In this document: one piece after another, positions 16,622-24,628 of the stretch | How positions within the stretch are numbered: the first letter of the stretch is position 1 | Layout of the letters: each line of letters starts with the position of its first letter | From: SZUA-217 sp964194555 | Lineage (GTDB): Bacteria; Actinomycetota; Acidimicrobiia; Spongiisociales; ZC4RG35 | Length of the DNA: 64,000 bases | Reading direction: 5' to 3' | Assembly: GCA_964194555.1 (NCBI GenBank) | Contig: CAXMMT010000078.1 | Coordinates: forward strand, 1 to 64,000 | Notes under the pieces: generated by a model | Told to the model about the DNA's origin: nothing | Databases searched by the model: none | What the model saw: the letters and a program-made list of their open reading frames with translations, nothing else | Made by a program: the position numbers and the translations under genes

Positions 16622-17997
16622 ATTCGCTCGAAGTAGCGGACTCGTTCCCAATCAGTGACAGCGTTGTCATAGGCACTCTGCTCGGTGCGAAAAAAGTGAG
16701 AATAATGGGCCTGGACGTCGGCTCCGAATACCCCACGGACGAACTCGGAGTTGGCGAACAGATCGATGGCGTCCCGGAGGGTCTTGGGGACCACGGAAAG
16801 CTCGTCGGCCTGATAGACGTCTCCTTCGAAGATGTCGGGCGGTTCGATGTGGTTGACGATGCCGTCCATCCCGGCCGCCAACACCCCTGCAAACGCCAGG
16901 TAGGGGTTGACGTCGGCGCCCGGGATCCGACACTCGATGCGCAGGCTCTGATCCCGTCCAACCACGCGAAAACCGGCGGTTCGGTTGTCGTAGCTCCACG
17001 CCAGTCGGGTGGGCGCCCATGAACCATCCTGGTAGCGCTTGTAGGAGTTGACCGTGGGAGCCATGAACACCATCAGGTCAGGAGCGTGGGCCATCCAACC
17101 GCCGAGGAACCAGCGGAAGATGTCGCTGCCGTGAACTGGGCCGATTGGATGCTCACCCGGAAAAGCACTTTTGTCCCCTTCCCACAAGCTCACATGGAGG
17201 TGACATGAAGATCCTGCCTCGTCCGCCGACGGCTTGGCCATGAAGGTGACCGAGGCTCCCATGCCGTCCGCTATCTCCTTCATCGCCTGTTTCATGACGG
17301 TATGACGATCTGCCATCTCCAAGATCTCGGAGTAGCGGATGTTCATCTCGTGCTGGCCCCGGCCCCACTCCCCTTTCGAGTTCTCCACGGGGATCCCCGA
17401 GCCTGCCAGATGACGCCGTACCTCGCCGTTGTAGAACTCCTCACGGGTTCCCTGAAGCAGGTGATAGTCCTCGATGTACCAGCCCGCGGCCGTCAGATCC
17501 TGATAGTTCTTCTCGGCTGCTTGCCGGTAGGAGTCCTGGAACAAAAAGTACTCGAGCTCGGATGCACCCTTCGCGACGTACCCCGACTGGGCCGCCTTCT
17601 CGACTTGGCGTCGGAGCATGGTGCGGGGAGCCACCGGTACCAGTTCATCGGAATGGGGATCCCGAAGATCGCACAAAACAAGCGCGCTGCGATCCAACCA
17701 GGTCGCCAGACGAAGTGTTGTGAGGTCTGGAACCATATGGAAGTCGCCGTAACCCAACTCCCAGTTGGCGTATTCATAGCCGGGAACGGGCTCCATCTCC
17801 ATGTCGGCTGTGAGCAGATAGTCAGAACCATGAGTGCCGTGCTCGAGCCCTACGTCGATGAAATGTCCCGCGTCGAATCTCTTACCGAGAACCCGCCCGT
17901 AGTGATCGGTGAAGGCAACGACAACGGTGTCGATCTCGTCTGTCTCGACTCTTTGCTCGAGATCTTCAATCTCGAGCATGCCCCGCGGGTTATCCAT
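16618..17997 (-). CDS. Glutamine-synthetase-like gamma-glutamyl ligase
   Basis: 459 residues with AGGAGG just before the ATG. It has the GS beta-grasp and catalytic domains: metal ligands in KGASELEYFLF and GRGQHEMNIRY, ATP-site CHLHVSLW, and NSYKR plus RIECRIPGADVNPYLA. The spacing and sequence resemble the PuuA/GlnA3/GlnA4 type that joins glutamate to amines better than canonical GlnA, and the adenylylation Tyr loop is absent. With the downstream SDR and amidotransferase it points to catabolism of an amine via a gamma-glutamyl intermediate. The amine is unknown; the upstream GlpD and importer hint at one released from a phospholipid headgroup. Confidence 0.82.
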   Translation of the reverse strand: MDNPRGMLEIEDLEQRVETDEIDTVVVAFTDHYGRVLGKRFDAGHFIDVGLEHGTHGSDYLLTADMEMEPVPGYEYANWELGYGDFHMVPDLTTLRLATWLDRSALVLCDLRDPHSDELVPVAPRTMLRRQVEKAAQSGYVAKGASELEYFLFQDSYRQAAEKNYQDLTAAGWYIEDYHLLQGTREEFYNGEVRRHLAGSGIPVENSKGEWGRGQHEMNIRYSEILEMADRHTVMKQAMKEIADGMGASVTFMAKPSADEAGSSCHLHVSLWEGDKSAFPGEHPIGPVHGSDIFRWFLGGWMAHAPDLMVFMAPTVNSYKRYQDGSWAPTRLAWSYDNRTAGFRVVGRDQSLRIECRIPGADVNPYLAFAGVLAAGMDGIVNHIEPPDIFEGDVYQADELSVVPKTLRDAIDLFANSEFVRGVFGADVQAHYSHFFRTEQSAYDNAVTDWERVRYFERI

Positions 17998-18065
17998 CGA
18001 TCCTCCTGGCAGTGCAGTCAGGGCACACTATCCGTTCGATTGCCAACCGGTCGGGGCAGCCCTCC

Positions 18066-19697
18066 TCATGTGGCCACCGGGATCTCCCGATCGCGGAGAA
18101 ACTCGGCGAGTTTCTCCTCGGCCTGGTCGCCGAAAAGGATCCTGACGGCTTCGTCGAGGCCGGGGGACTCGATGACGTCACTGTCGGGTATGACTTGGGT
18201 GATTTTGGAGCGTCTGCGAAGAAAGTCCTCCAGCTTGGTGACCATCTCGGTGTCCGCGGCCAGATGCAACTCGACCCGGACGTAGTCGGCGCTTTCGATG
18301 ATGTCCTCACCCATCGCCGGGTCCTTGCGGATCTCATCGAGCATCCCAAAGGCGCGGCGGCCGTATCGACGCCACAACCGCTCGGAGAGGGCTTCGAGAC
18401 CCTCGGTCGACCGAAGATCGTCAAGATGCATCAGCCGGGCCTGACGAAAGAACTCCGTTCGCGTGTGGCTAACCGGCTCTCCATACCAGTTGTGGGTGTC
18501 TGGCTCCAGGGGAACGCCTAGAGCCTCAACCGCGTCGGCGACCTCTTCGCCGACGTTCAGACAGTCGGTGAGCTTCCCCCCGAAGATCGTGATAACGCTT
18601 CGCTTGGTGTCTGTCTCGACCTCGTGCTTCCGCGAGAGCTTGGTCCAGTCGACATCCTCACCGACGGAGCTGTCGACTCTCACCACCAGGGAACGGACAC
18701 CACTGCGGTCGGCGATGACATCTGACGGGGTCAGCGGTGATGCAAGGTCTAGCCGTCGGTTGATCTGCTCCAGCAGAAAGTCACGGTCCTCATCCGTGAC
18801 TTTCGTGAATGGCGAATCGACCCGGGTGTCGGTTGTACCGATCACCGACCGCATGCCCATTGGGATCACGTAGAACAGCCGCTTGGTGTCGTCATAGAAA
18901 GCAAGAACCCTGTCTCTTGGTGTGAGCTGAGGAACGATGAGATGGATGCCTTTGGAGAAAACCACCCGATGCTCAGTGCTCACAGCGAACTGATCGTTGA
19001 GCTCACCGACGAAAGGGCCAGTCGCGTTGATCAGGACGCGACAGGTACAGGAGAATGGATCCTCCCCCGTTTCGACATCGCGTAGCGTCACCAGCCAGCG
19101 CCCACCCTGATAGTCGGCATCCACCATTTCGACATAGTTGACAGCTTTTGCTCCGGCATCGAGAGCCGATCTCACGAAGCCAAAGACAAACCTCGAATCG
19201 TTGTCCGACAGATAGGCGTCGTAGTACTCGATCCCACCGCGAGCCCGGCTGGTGTCGATGATGGGTTCTATCTGCTCGATCCTCTTCGGGGTGAGCAGTC
19301 GCGGTCGATGGGTCTTGAAGCCTCCGATCACCCAATAGGCCACTGAGCCAAGGCCGGCCAGCCACGGTGGGTAAGGAGAGGCGTCGTCGAGCGTGGCGAG
19401 AAAACTGATGGGCTTGACATTGTCCGGGTAGGCCCGCACCAGCCTGTTTCGAGATAGACAAAGCTTGCGAACCAAAAGCAGCTCGAATCCCTCCAGGTAT
19501 TTGAAGCCTCCCCACACCAGGTTCGAGGAGGTCTGGCTGGTGAATCCGCCAAAATCCCCGCGATCGACAAGGGCAACCTCGGCGCCTCGGCCGGCCAGTA
19601 CCGCTGCGGAGACGGCTCCGTTGATCCCGCCACCTATGACCAGGGCATCGAATGAGCCGTCACGAATCCTGGCGATGCTGGTGCTTCGCAGAGTCAC
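18066..19697 (-). CDS. glpD: FAD-dependent glycerol-3-phosphate dehydrogenase
   Basis: 543 residues from a GTG. The FAD site is VIGGGINGAVSAAVLAGRG, followed by VDRGDFGGFTSQTSSNLVWGG (GlpD signature region), RVLINATGPFVGEL and the C-terminal DAO_C helical domain from about residue 390. It oxidises glycerol 3-phosphate to dihydroxyacetone phosphate and feeds electrons to quinone at the membrane. It follows the sugar-type ABC permease by 68 bases, suggesting the importer brings in glycerol 3-phosphate or a glycerophosphodiester. Confidence 0.87.
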   Translation of the reverse strand: MTLRSTSIARIRDGSFDALVIGGGINGAVSAAVLAGRGAEVALVDRGDFGGFTSQTSSNLVWGGFKYLEGFELLLVRKLCLSRNRLVRAYPDNVKPISFLATLDDASPYPPWLAGLGSVAYWVIGGFKTHRPRLLTPKRIEQIEPIIDTSRARGGIEYYDAYLSDNDSRFVFGFVRSALDAGAKAVNYVEMVDADYQGGRWLVTLRDVETGEDPFSCTCRVLINATGPFVGELNDQFAVSTEHRVVFSKGIHLIVPQLTPRDRVLAFYDDTKRLFYVIPMGMRSVIGTTDTRVDSPFTKVTDEDRDFLLEQINRRLDLASPLTPSDVIADRSGVRSLVVRVDSSVGEDVDWTKLSRKHEVETDTKRSVITIFGGKLTDCLNVGEEVADAVEALGVPLEPDTHNWYGEPVSHTRTEFFRQARLMHLDDLRSTEGLEALSERLWRRYGRRAFGMLDEIRKDPAMGEDIIESADYVRVELHLAADTEMVTKLEDFLRRRSKITQVIPDSDVIESPGLDEAVRILFGDQAEEKLAEFLRDREIPVAT

Positions 19698-19765
19698 CGA
19701 CTGATGCTTTCCCTACCTGCATAGGGTTTCTCCGCCCGGGGTTGAATGTTGCGGAGCAAGTCCGC

Positions 19766-20614
19766 CTACTTGTCCTGGGAGATGACGAATCCGCTCATGA
19801 ACGGCTTCTGCATCGCGATGAACACTATTGCCGGAGGGATCGACGCGATGATCGCGGCCAACATCAAAGGGCCGAAGGTAAGCGAGCCGCCAACATTCAG
19901 CAGCGTCTGCATCGCGACCTGAACCACCTGCGCGTCATCGTCGCGGATGATCAAGCTCGGCCAGAGGAACATGTTCCACGTATAGACGAATTGGATGACG
20001 AAGAGCGCTGCGATGATGTTCCAGGACAGCGGAATCAGGACCTTGGTCAAGAACTTGTACGGTGAGGCTCCGTCGATCTGAGACGCTTCGAGCAATTCGG
20101 ACGGCATGTTGGCGAAATGCTGACGGAACAGAAACGCACCGGTCGCCGATGCGAGGAACGGCACCGTGATGGCAGCCATGGTGTCCTGCCATCCAAAACC
20201 CGCCACCAGTCGGAACATGGCGAGGATCATCACCTCGGTCGGCATCATGAGAGTGACGAGAACAAAGAAGAAGACGATCCACTTGCCCCGAAACTTGAAG
20301 TAGACGAAGGCAAGCCCGGCGAGCAGCGACAGGATTGTCTTGCCGATAGTCACCCACAGCGACTGCTGGAGCGAGTTCCACATCGCAGTGCTGAAGTTTC
20401 GTTTCACCCAAACGTCATCGAAGTTCGATGCCAATGCGCTGCCCGGTGTGAACTGGAAAGAGAAGATCTCCCCGTTGGTTTGGGTCGCAATCAGCATGGC
20501 GTAGAGAAGCGGGAAGGCCAGGACCAGAACCGTGGCTGTGAGGGCGATGTGGAAAGGCCATTGCCTGCCGCGCACAAATCCCTTGTGCTGAACTCCGGCT
20601 GATAACCCGGCCAA
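19766..20614 (-). CDS. ABC transporter permease, MalG/UgpE type
   Basis: About 282 residues from a TTG that begins one base after the stop of the other permease gene; the open frame upstream overlaps that gene and is dismissed. A GTG at 20575 with AAGGGA is another candidate. Six membrane helices are evident. The EAA loop that contacts the ATPase is EASQIDGASPYKFLTKVLIP. This is the second permease of a CUT1-type sugar importer. Confidence 0.83.
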   Translation of the reverse strand: MAGLSAGVQHKGFVRGRQWPFHIALTATVLVLAFPLLYAMLIATQTNGEIFSFQFTPGSALASNFDDVWVKRNFSTAMWNSLQQSLWVTIGKTILSLLAGLAFVYFKFRGKWIVFFFVLVTLMMPTEVMILAMFRLVAGFGWQDTMAAITVPFLASATGAFLFRQHFANMPSELLEASQIDGASPYKFLTKVLIPLSWNIIAALFVIQFVYTWNMFLWPSLIIRDDDAQVVQVAMQTLLNVGGSLTFGPLMLAAIIASIPPAIVFIAMQKPFMSGFVISQDK

Positions 20615-20615
20615 C

Positions 20616-21995
20616 TCAGGCCCCCCCGTAGCTGACGCGCTCGCCACTGGTGCGGAACTGCCAGAGGGTGACACCGATAACCGCGGCGAACAGCAGGACA
20701 GACTGTGCGGCGCCACGACCCAGATCACCGTTGTTGACACCAATGCGAATGATCTCGTAGATCGCCACCGACGTCTTGCCGGCAGGGGCGCCCTTGGTCA
20801 TGAAATCGATGGTGGCGTAGATGTCAAAGAAGGCATATGTGAGGTTGGTGACAAGAAGGAAGAACGTGATCGGTGACAGGGCAGGGATCACGATCTTGGT
20901 AAAACGCTTCCAGGCGGACGCGCCATCGAGTATCGAAGCCTCGATCTGAATGATGGAGACCGTTTGCAGACCGGCCAGATAGAAGAGAACGTTGTACCCG
21001 AGGATCTTCCAACCGCTGGCCATGATGATGGCGGCCTGGGCGAGAACCGCGCTCTCCCGATAGTTGGGGGCGTCGATGCCGAACCAGTTTTCCATTACGT
21101 AATTGAAGATCCCCGCGGTGGGATCAAAGATCATGAAGAACAAGATTCCTGCGACAGCAGGTGAGATGGCGTAAGGCCAGATGAGCAGGGTCCGATATAT
21201 TCCCCCACCGCGAATCTTTCGGAACGCAAGGTAGGCGATACCCAGGCCACCGATCATCCCCACAGCCACGATCCCGACAGTGATGATGACTGTGTTCAGG
21301 TAGACCGGCCGGTAGGCGACTTGACCATCGCCACCAGGGGAGAAGATCGCATAGAGCGCTACGAACACCGAAAGTGCCGCAGCCAAGGAAGCGAGTTCCG
21401 CTCCTCGATGACCCAGCGATCCCGGCGAGGCGGAGCGGCGCCACCATCTCGCCCCGTAGATAGCGCCGATCGAGATGAGGGGAATCGCCACCAGCTTGAC
21501 CGGGTCGGTGATGAGGAGTTCGGTGAAGTTGCCGAAGCAAACGTCCAGAGACTTTGGGGCGCCGAGACGCGCCAGCTTCGTCGAGAGTGTGAATGTCTGC
21601 GCTGCCGGTGTGTAGAGAAACACCGCGAGAATGATCAGAGTGGGAGAAAGAAGGGCCCAGGGCACCCACCAGCCGAGATTGAATCCCCCCGACCTGATCT
21701 CCCCGGTCATCCCCGACTCGTCGGACCTCTCACCGTCGGCGCGGTCATAGAAGGCCTTGGCAACGATGAGAGCCAGCCAAGAGCCACCCGCCATGAGCCC
21801 GTAGGCCAATAGGTGGTCGACACCGGAGGTTTCTGGTGCAAAACCGCATTGGCCCATTGCCAGAGGGGTGACAGCAGCACCCGCGACCGATGCGGTGGTT
21901 CCGATACCCAGTCGCCGAGGGGTCCGGTATCGGGGAGTCCTCGCCAAATAGAGAGGTCCCAACACCGCAGCAATGACGAGACCGATTATCAGCAT
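20616..21995 (-). CDS. ABC transporter permease, MalF/UgpA type, with extra N-terminal helices
   Basis: 459 residues, against about 290-310 for a typical UgpA. Residues 1-85 contain extra membrane helices (MLIIGLVIAAVLGPLYLA; GLMAGGSWLALIVAKAFY). The canonical first helix begins near residue 108, and a further insert with two more helices (ISIGAIYGARWW; LASLAAALSVFVALYAIF) precedes the permease core. The EAA loop is EASILDGASAWKRFTKIVIPAL. The insert interrupts the periplasmic loop as in MalF-like proteins, so it may contact the binding protein. It is cotranscribed with the second permease and probably with the upstream binding-protein gene. Confidence 0.82.
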   Translation of the reverse strand: MLIIGLVIAAVLGPLYLARTPRYRTPRRLGIGTTASVAGAAVTPLAMGQCGFAPETSGVDHLLAYGLMAGGSWLALIVAKAFYDRADGERSDESGMTGEIRSGGFNLGWWVPWALLSPTLIILAVFLYTPAAQTFTLSTKLARLGAPKSLDVCFGNFTELLITDPVKLVAIPLISIGAIYGARWWRRSASPGSLGHRGAELASLAAALSVFVALYAIFSPGGDGQVAYRPVYLNTVIITVGIVAVGMIGGLGIAYLAFRKIRGGGIYRTLLIWPYAISPAVAGILFFMIFDPTAGIFNYVMENWFGIDAPNYRESAVLAQAAIIMASGWKILGYNVLFYLAGLQTVSIIQIEASILDGASAWKRFTKIVIPALSPITFFLLVTNLTYAFFDIYATIDFMTKGAPAGKTSVAIYEIIRIGVNNGDLGRGAAQSVLLFAAVIGVTLWQFRTSGERVSYGGA

Positions 21996-22043
21996 GCAGC
22001 TATACGACGATTCACAATCAGGTGGTCAGTTTCGTTAGAGAAG

Positions 22044-22070
22044 GTGGGGTAGCGAAAACCGCTACCCCAC
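22044..22070 (-). terminator. Strong hairpin between binding-protein and permease genes
   Basis: A perfect 11 bp stem (GTGGGGTAGCG) encloses a five-base loop. It lies just after the stop of the substrate-binding protein gene and before the permease genes. There is no good U-run on the minus strand, so it more likely acts as a 3' stabiliser or partial terminator. Such sites commonly keep binding protein in excess over permease. Confidence 0.6.
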
Positions 22071-22083
22071 TTTCTGTCTTCTG

Positions 22084-23505
22084 TCAGCCTCCGAAGAGGG
22101 TTTCGTACTCAGTCAGGATCTTGTTGGCTTCTTCGTTGGCCGCGCCCATGCGCTCAGCCACATCCAGGTCGTTCACCAGGATGTCTTCGATGGCGAGAGT
22201 GATCACATCGCGAATTGCAACGAAGTTGCCAAGCAACGCACCAAGCGATGCCGGAGTGTTCTCCGCGGCTGCGAGTTGATCCGAGGCCACCAGACTGTTC
22301 GGGCTCTCGGCGTACCAACCCTCTGTCTCCAGCAGATCCACCGCATCCTGTGTGATCGGGATGTAGCCGGTGATCTGGTGCCACTCCGCTGCGTTGGCGG
22401 CATTGGAGAAGAAGTTGAGAAACGCCAGAGCGCCATCCTGTGTCACGTCGTCCATGCCGTCGAGCATCCAGATCGTCGCGCCACCGATGAGGTTGCCGAC
22501 GTAGTCGACATCTCCATTGTGTGGCATGAAGCTGGCTTCGACGCCGAACCCGGCGTCTGCTCCGCCCTCTGTGAGGAGAGTCGCGTCCGAACTCGAGTAA
22601 ATCAGCATGGCAACTTCCTGGGCGTAGAAAGCGTTGGCTGTTCCGTCCCAGTCACGCTGTGCACCGGTGTAGACGTAGTGGCCCTTGTCGGCCATGTCCT
22701 TCCACCAGCCGATGTAGTCGACCATTGCGTTTGAGTCGAGGAACACTTCGGTCGCCCGGCCGGTTCGGCCGTTGTCGGCGTTGGCCAGCAACGCGCCCTG
22801 CTGTCCGAGACTCTGCTCGACGAACCAGCCGTGGTTCGGCCAGGTCATACAGGCAGAGGGTCCGTCTGCCAGCGCTGCGATCTTCTCGCAAGCAGCCTCT
22901 ACTTCGTCCCATGTGTCAGGAATCTCGGTCACCCCGGCGGCGTCGAGAATGTCCGAGTTGGAGAACATGATCGCCGAGGATGTGTTCCAGGGCATCGAGT
23001 AGAACGAGCCATCCACTGTGTAGTAGTTCCGAGCGGCGTCAACCACCGAATCGAGAACCACCGGCACTCCGAGAATCTCGGTACGACCAGCGATGGCCTC
23101 GGTTACCGACGCGAAGATCGGGTTTCCTCCGGCATCGACAGCGTCGAGAGCCTGTCGAGTTGCAGCCTCGAAGAAATGGATCAGCCCAGGTGGGTCACCA
23201 CTATCCACGGCGAGCACAGCCGCGTCAAACACGTCGTTATACGAGGCGAAAGACACAACATCGATGTTGTAATCGGGGTGAGCGGCATTGAAATCGGCCG
23301 CTTTTTCCTGAGCGAAGCCCAATCGAGCCTCATCAGAGAAGGCAACCCAGAATTCAATATCGGATACGCCTGCCCCATCGCCACCGACAGTGGTAGCGGC
23401 GTCGCCGGCAGCTTCGGTGGTGTCCGTCGAGGAACCATCTCCACATGCAGCAACGATCAACGCTATCACGGCCAGTAAGGCAAATAGTCGAATCTTGGAA
23501 TTCAT
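22084..23505 (-). CDS. ABC transporter extracellular substrate-binding lipoprotein (family 1)
   Basis: 473 residues. The N-terminus is a lipoprotein signal with Cys21 in VAACGDGSS, then a Thr/Ala-rich linker and a family 1 solute-binding fold (SDIEFWVAFSDEARLGFAQE; PWNTSSAIMFSN; NFFSNAANAAEWHQITGYIP). Length and motifs are closest to UgpB/MalE-like proteins for sugars or glycerol phosphates. No ATPase gene is in the cluster, so a shared MsmK/UgpC-type ATPase elsewhere is expected. GlpD downstream supports a glycerol-phosphate-type ligand. Confidence 0.87.
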   Translation of the reverse strand: MNSKIRLFALLAVIALIVAACGDGSSTDTTEAAGDAATTVGGDGAGVSDIEFWVAFSDEARLGFAQEKAADFNAAHPDYNIDVVSFASYNDVFDAAVLAVDSGDPPGLIHFFEAATRQALDAVDAGGNPIFASVTEAIAGRTEILGVPVVLDSVVDAARNYYTVDGSFYSMPWNTSSAIMFSNSDILDAAGVTEIPDTWDEVEAACEKIAALADGPSACMTWPNHGWFVEQSLGQQGALLANADNGRTGRATEVFLDSNAMVDYIGWWKDMADKGHYVYTGAQRDWDGTANAFYAQEVAMLIYSSSDATLLTEGGADAGFGVEASFMPHNGDVDYVGNLIGGATIWMLDGMDDVTQDGALAFLNFFSNAANAAEWHQITGYIPITQDAVDLLETEGWYAESPNSLVASDQLAAAENTPASLGALLGNFVAIRDVITLAIEDILVNDLDVAERMGAANEEANKILTEYETLFGG

Positions 23506-23524
23506 TGTTCCGTCCTATGGGTAG

Positions 23525-23558
23525 CTTGGGATACACCGCCGGAATCCCAGCAAGCTGA
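23525..23558 (-). promoter_or_regulatory. Inverted repeat upstream of the ABC importer operon
   Basis: AGCTTGGGAT and ATCCCAGCAAGCT form an imperfect inverted repeat about 20 bases upstream of the binding-protein start. A second one (GATGAC/GTCATC) lies just beyond. They could be an operator or a leader hairpin; no regulator gene is adjacent. Confidence 0.3.
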
Positions 23559-23749
23559 TGACACTGACGTCATCCAGACACTCTGATCATCCGACTTCCA
23601 GCGCACCCTACTCACCAAAACGACGAGTGATCGCGGATGGGTGCGGGGGCCTGTGCCGAAACATGGGTCGGGTACTGATGCGGTGTCCAGAATCGGGATC
23701 GAAGAGGTGACAGACGAGGTCGTAGCCCTGGTCGTACACTGACACCGAC

Positions 23750-24613
23750 GTGGCCTCGACTAACAACGACTCCTTGCAGGAGGTCATTTCGAGAGTCCCG
23801 TATCTGGCGCGAGCGAAGGAGTTGGCTATCACGCCGCTACCCGGCGGTTTGACCAACATGAGCTATCTCGTGGTGGCGAACGGGGCAAAGTTTGTCGTCC
23901 GGGTCAGCGGAGTGAGCGGAGAGACGCTCGGGATTGATAGGACCAGCGAGGCTGACGCGCTTCGTCGGGCAGAGGCAGCCGGTATCGGGCCCGAGGTAGT
24001 CGCGTTCCTCCTACCCGAGGGTCATCTGATTACGCGCTACCTCGCCAATGCCCGCACGCTGACACTTGAACAGTTCACCGAACCCGAGATGATCCCCCGG
24101 GTCACGGCAAGGCTGAGGGACATTCACACCCTCGATCCGATTGCGCGGGACTTCGACCCACATGCCGACATTCGCCGTTGGTTGGAGATCACCGAGGGAC
24201 AGCGGGCGTCGCGTCCCGCTCAACTTGGACCTCTTCTCGAGCAAGTCACCGAGATCGAGCGTCTTCGGCCAACTTTGCCGGAAAACGCAAAGGTGTTTTG
24301 CCATAACGATCCATACTTTCTGAACTTTCTCGACGATGGCTCTTTGTGGGTCATCGACTGGGAATACGCCGGGATGGGAGACCCGATGTATGACCTGGCC
24401 GGGGTTGGCAATTTTCTGGATGACGTCGGACGGGATCTGCTGCTCGAATCGTATTTCGGCGACGGTGGCAGCCGACTTCGCCGCGATTTGGATAATCTCA
24501 TCGCGGTCTACGTCTGTTGGAACATCGCATGGACCCTGGTCCAGATCGATGTCAGCCCTATACGCTTCGACTACGTCAATTTTCTCGAGGAGCTTCTCGA
24601 AGGATTGCCCTGA
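23750..24613 (+). CDS. Choline/aminoglycoside kinase-like phosphotransferase
   Basis: 287 residues from a GTG. It has the APH/choline kinase fold: N-lobe LPGGLTNMSYLVV, catalytic loop CHNDPYFLNFLDD (Asp and Asn), and metal Asp in WVIDWEYAGMGDPMYDLA. The sequence around these motifs is closer to LicA/choline-ethanolamine kinases than to antibiotic kinases. It is divergent from the glycerol-phosphate-type importer. Uptake of glycerophosphocholine or -ethanolamine would produce both glycerol phosphate and an amino alcohol, so this kinase may belong to the same route; that is inference. Confidence 0.78.
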   Translation: MASTNNDSLQEVISRVPYLARAKELAITPLPGGLTNMSYLVVANGAKFVVRVSGVSGETLGIDRTSEADALRRAEAAGIGPEVVAFLLPEGHLITRYLANARTLTLEQFTEPEMIPRVTARLRDIHTLDPIARDFDPHADIRRWLEITEGQRASRPAQLGPLLEQVTEIERLRPTLPENAKVFCHNDPYFLNFLDDGSLWVIDWEYAGMGDPMYDLAGVGNFLDDVGRDLLLESYFGDGGSRLRRDLDNLIAVYVCWNIAWTLVQIDVSPIRFDYVNFLEELLEGLP

Positions 24614-24628
24614 CCTGTTCGGTCGCGT

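Noticed and set aside
22044..22070. Full Rho-independent terminator ending the binding-protein transcript
   Set aside because: The stem is strong but the minus strand lacks a U-run after it, so I list it as a hairpin or partial terminator.
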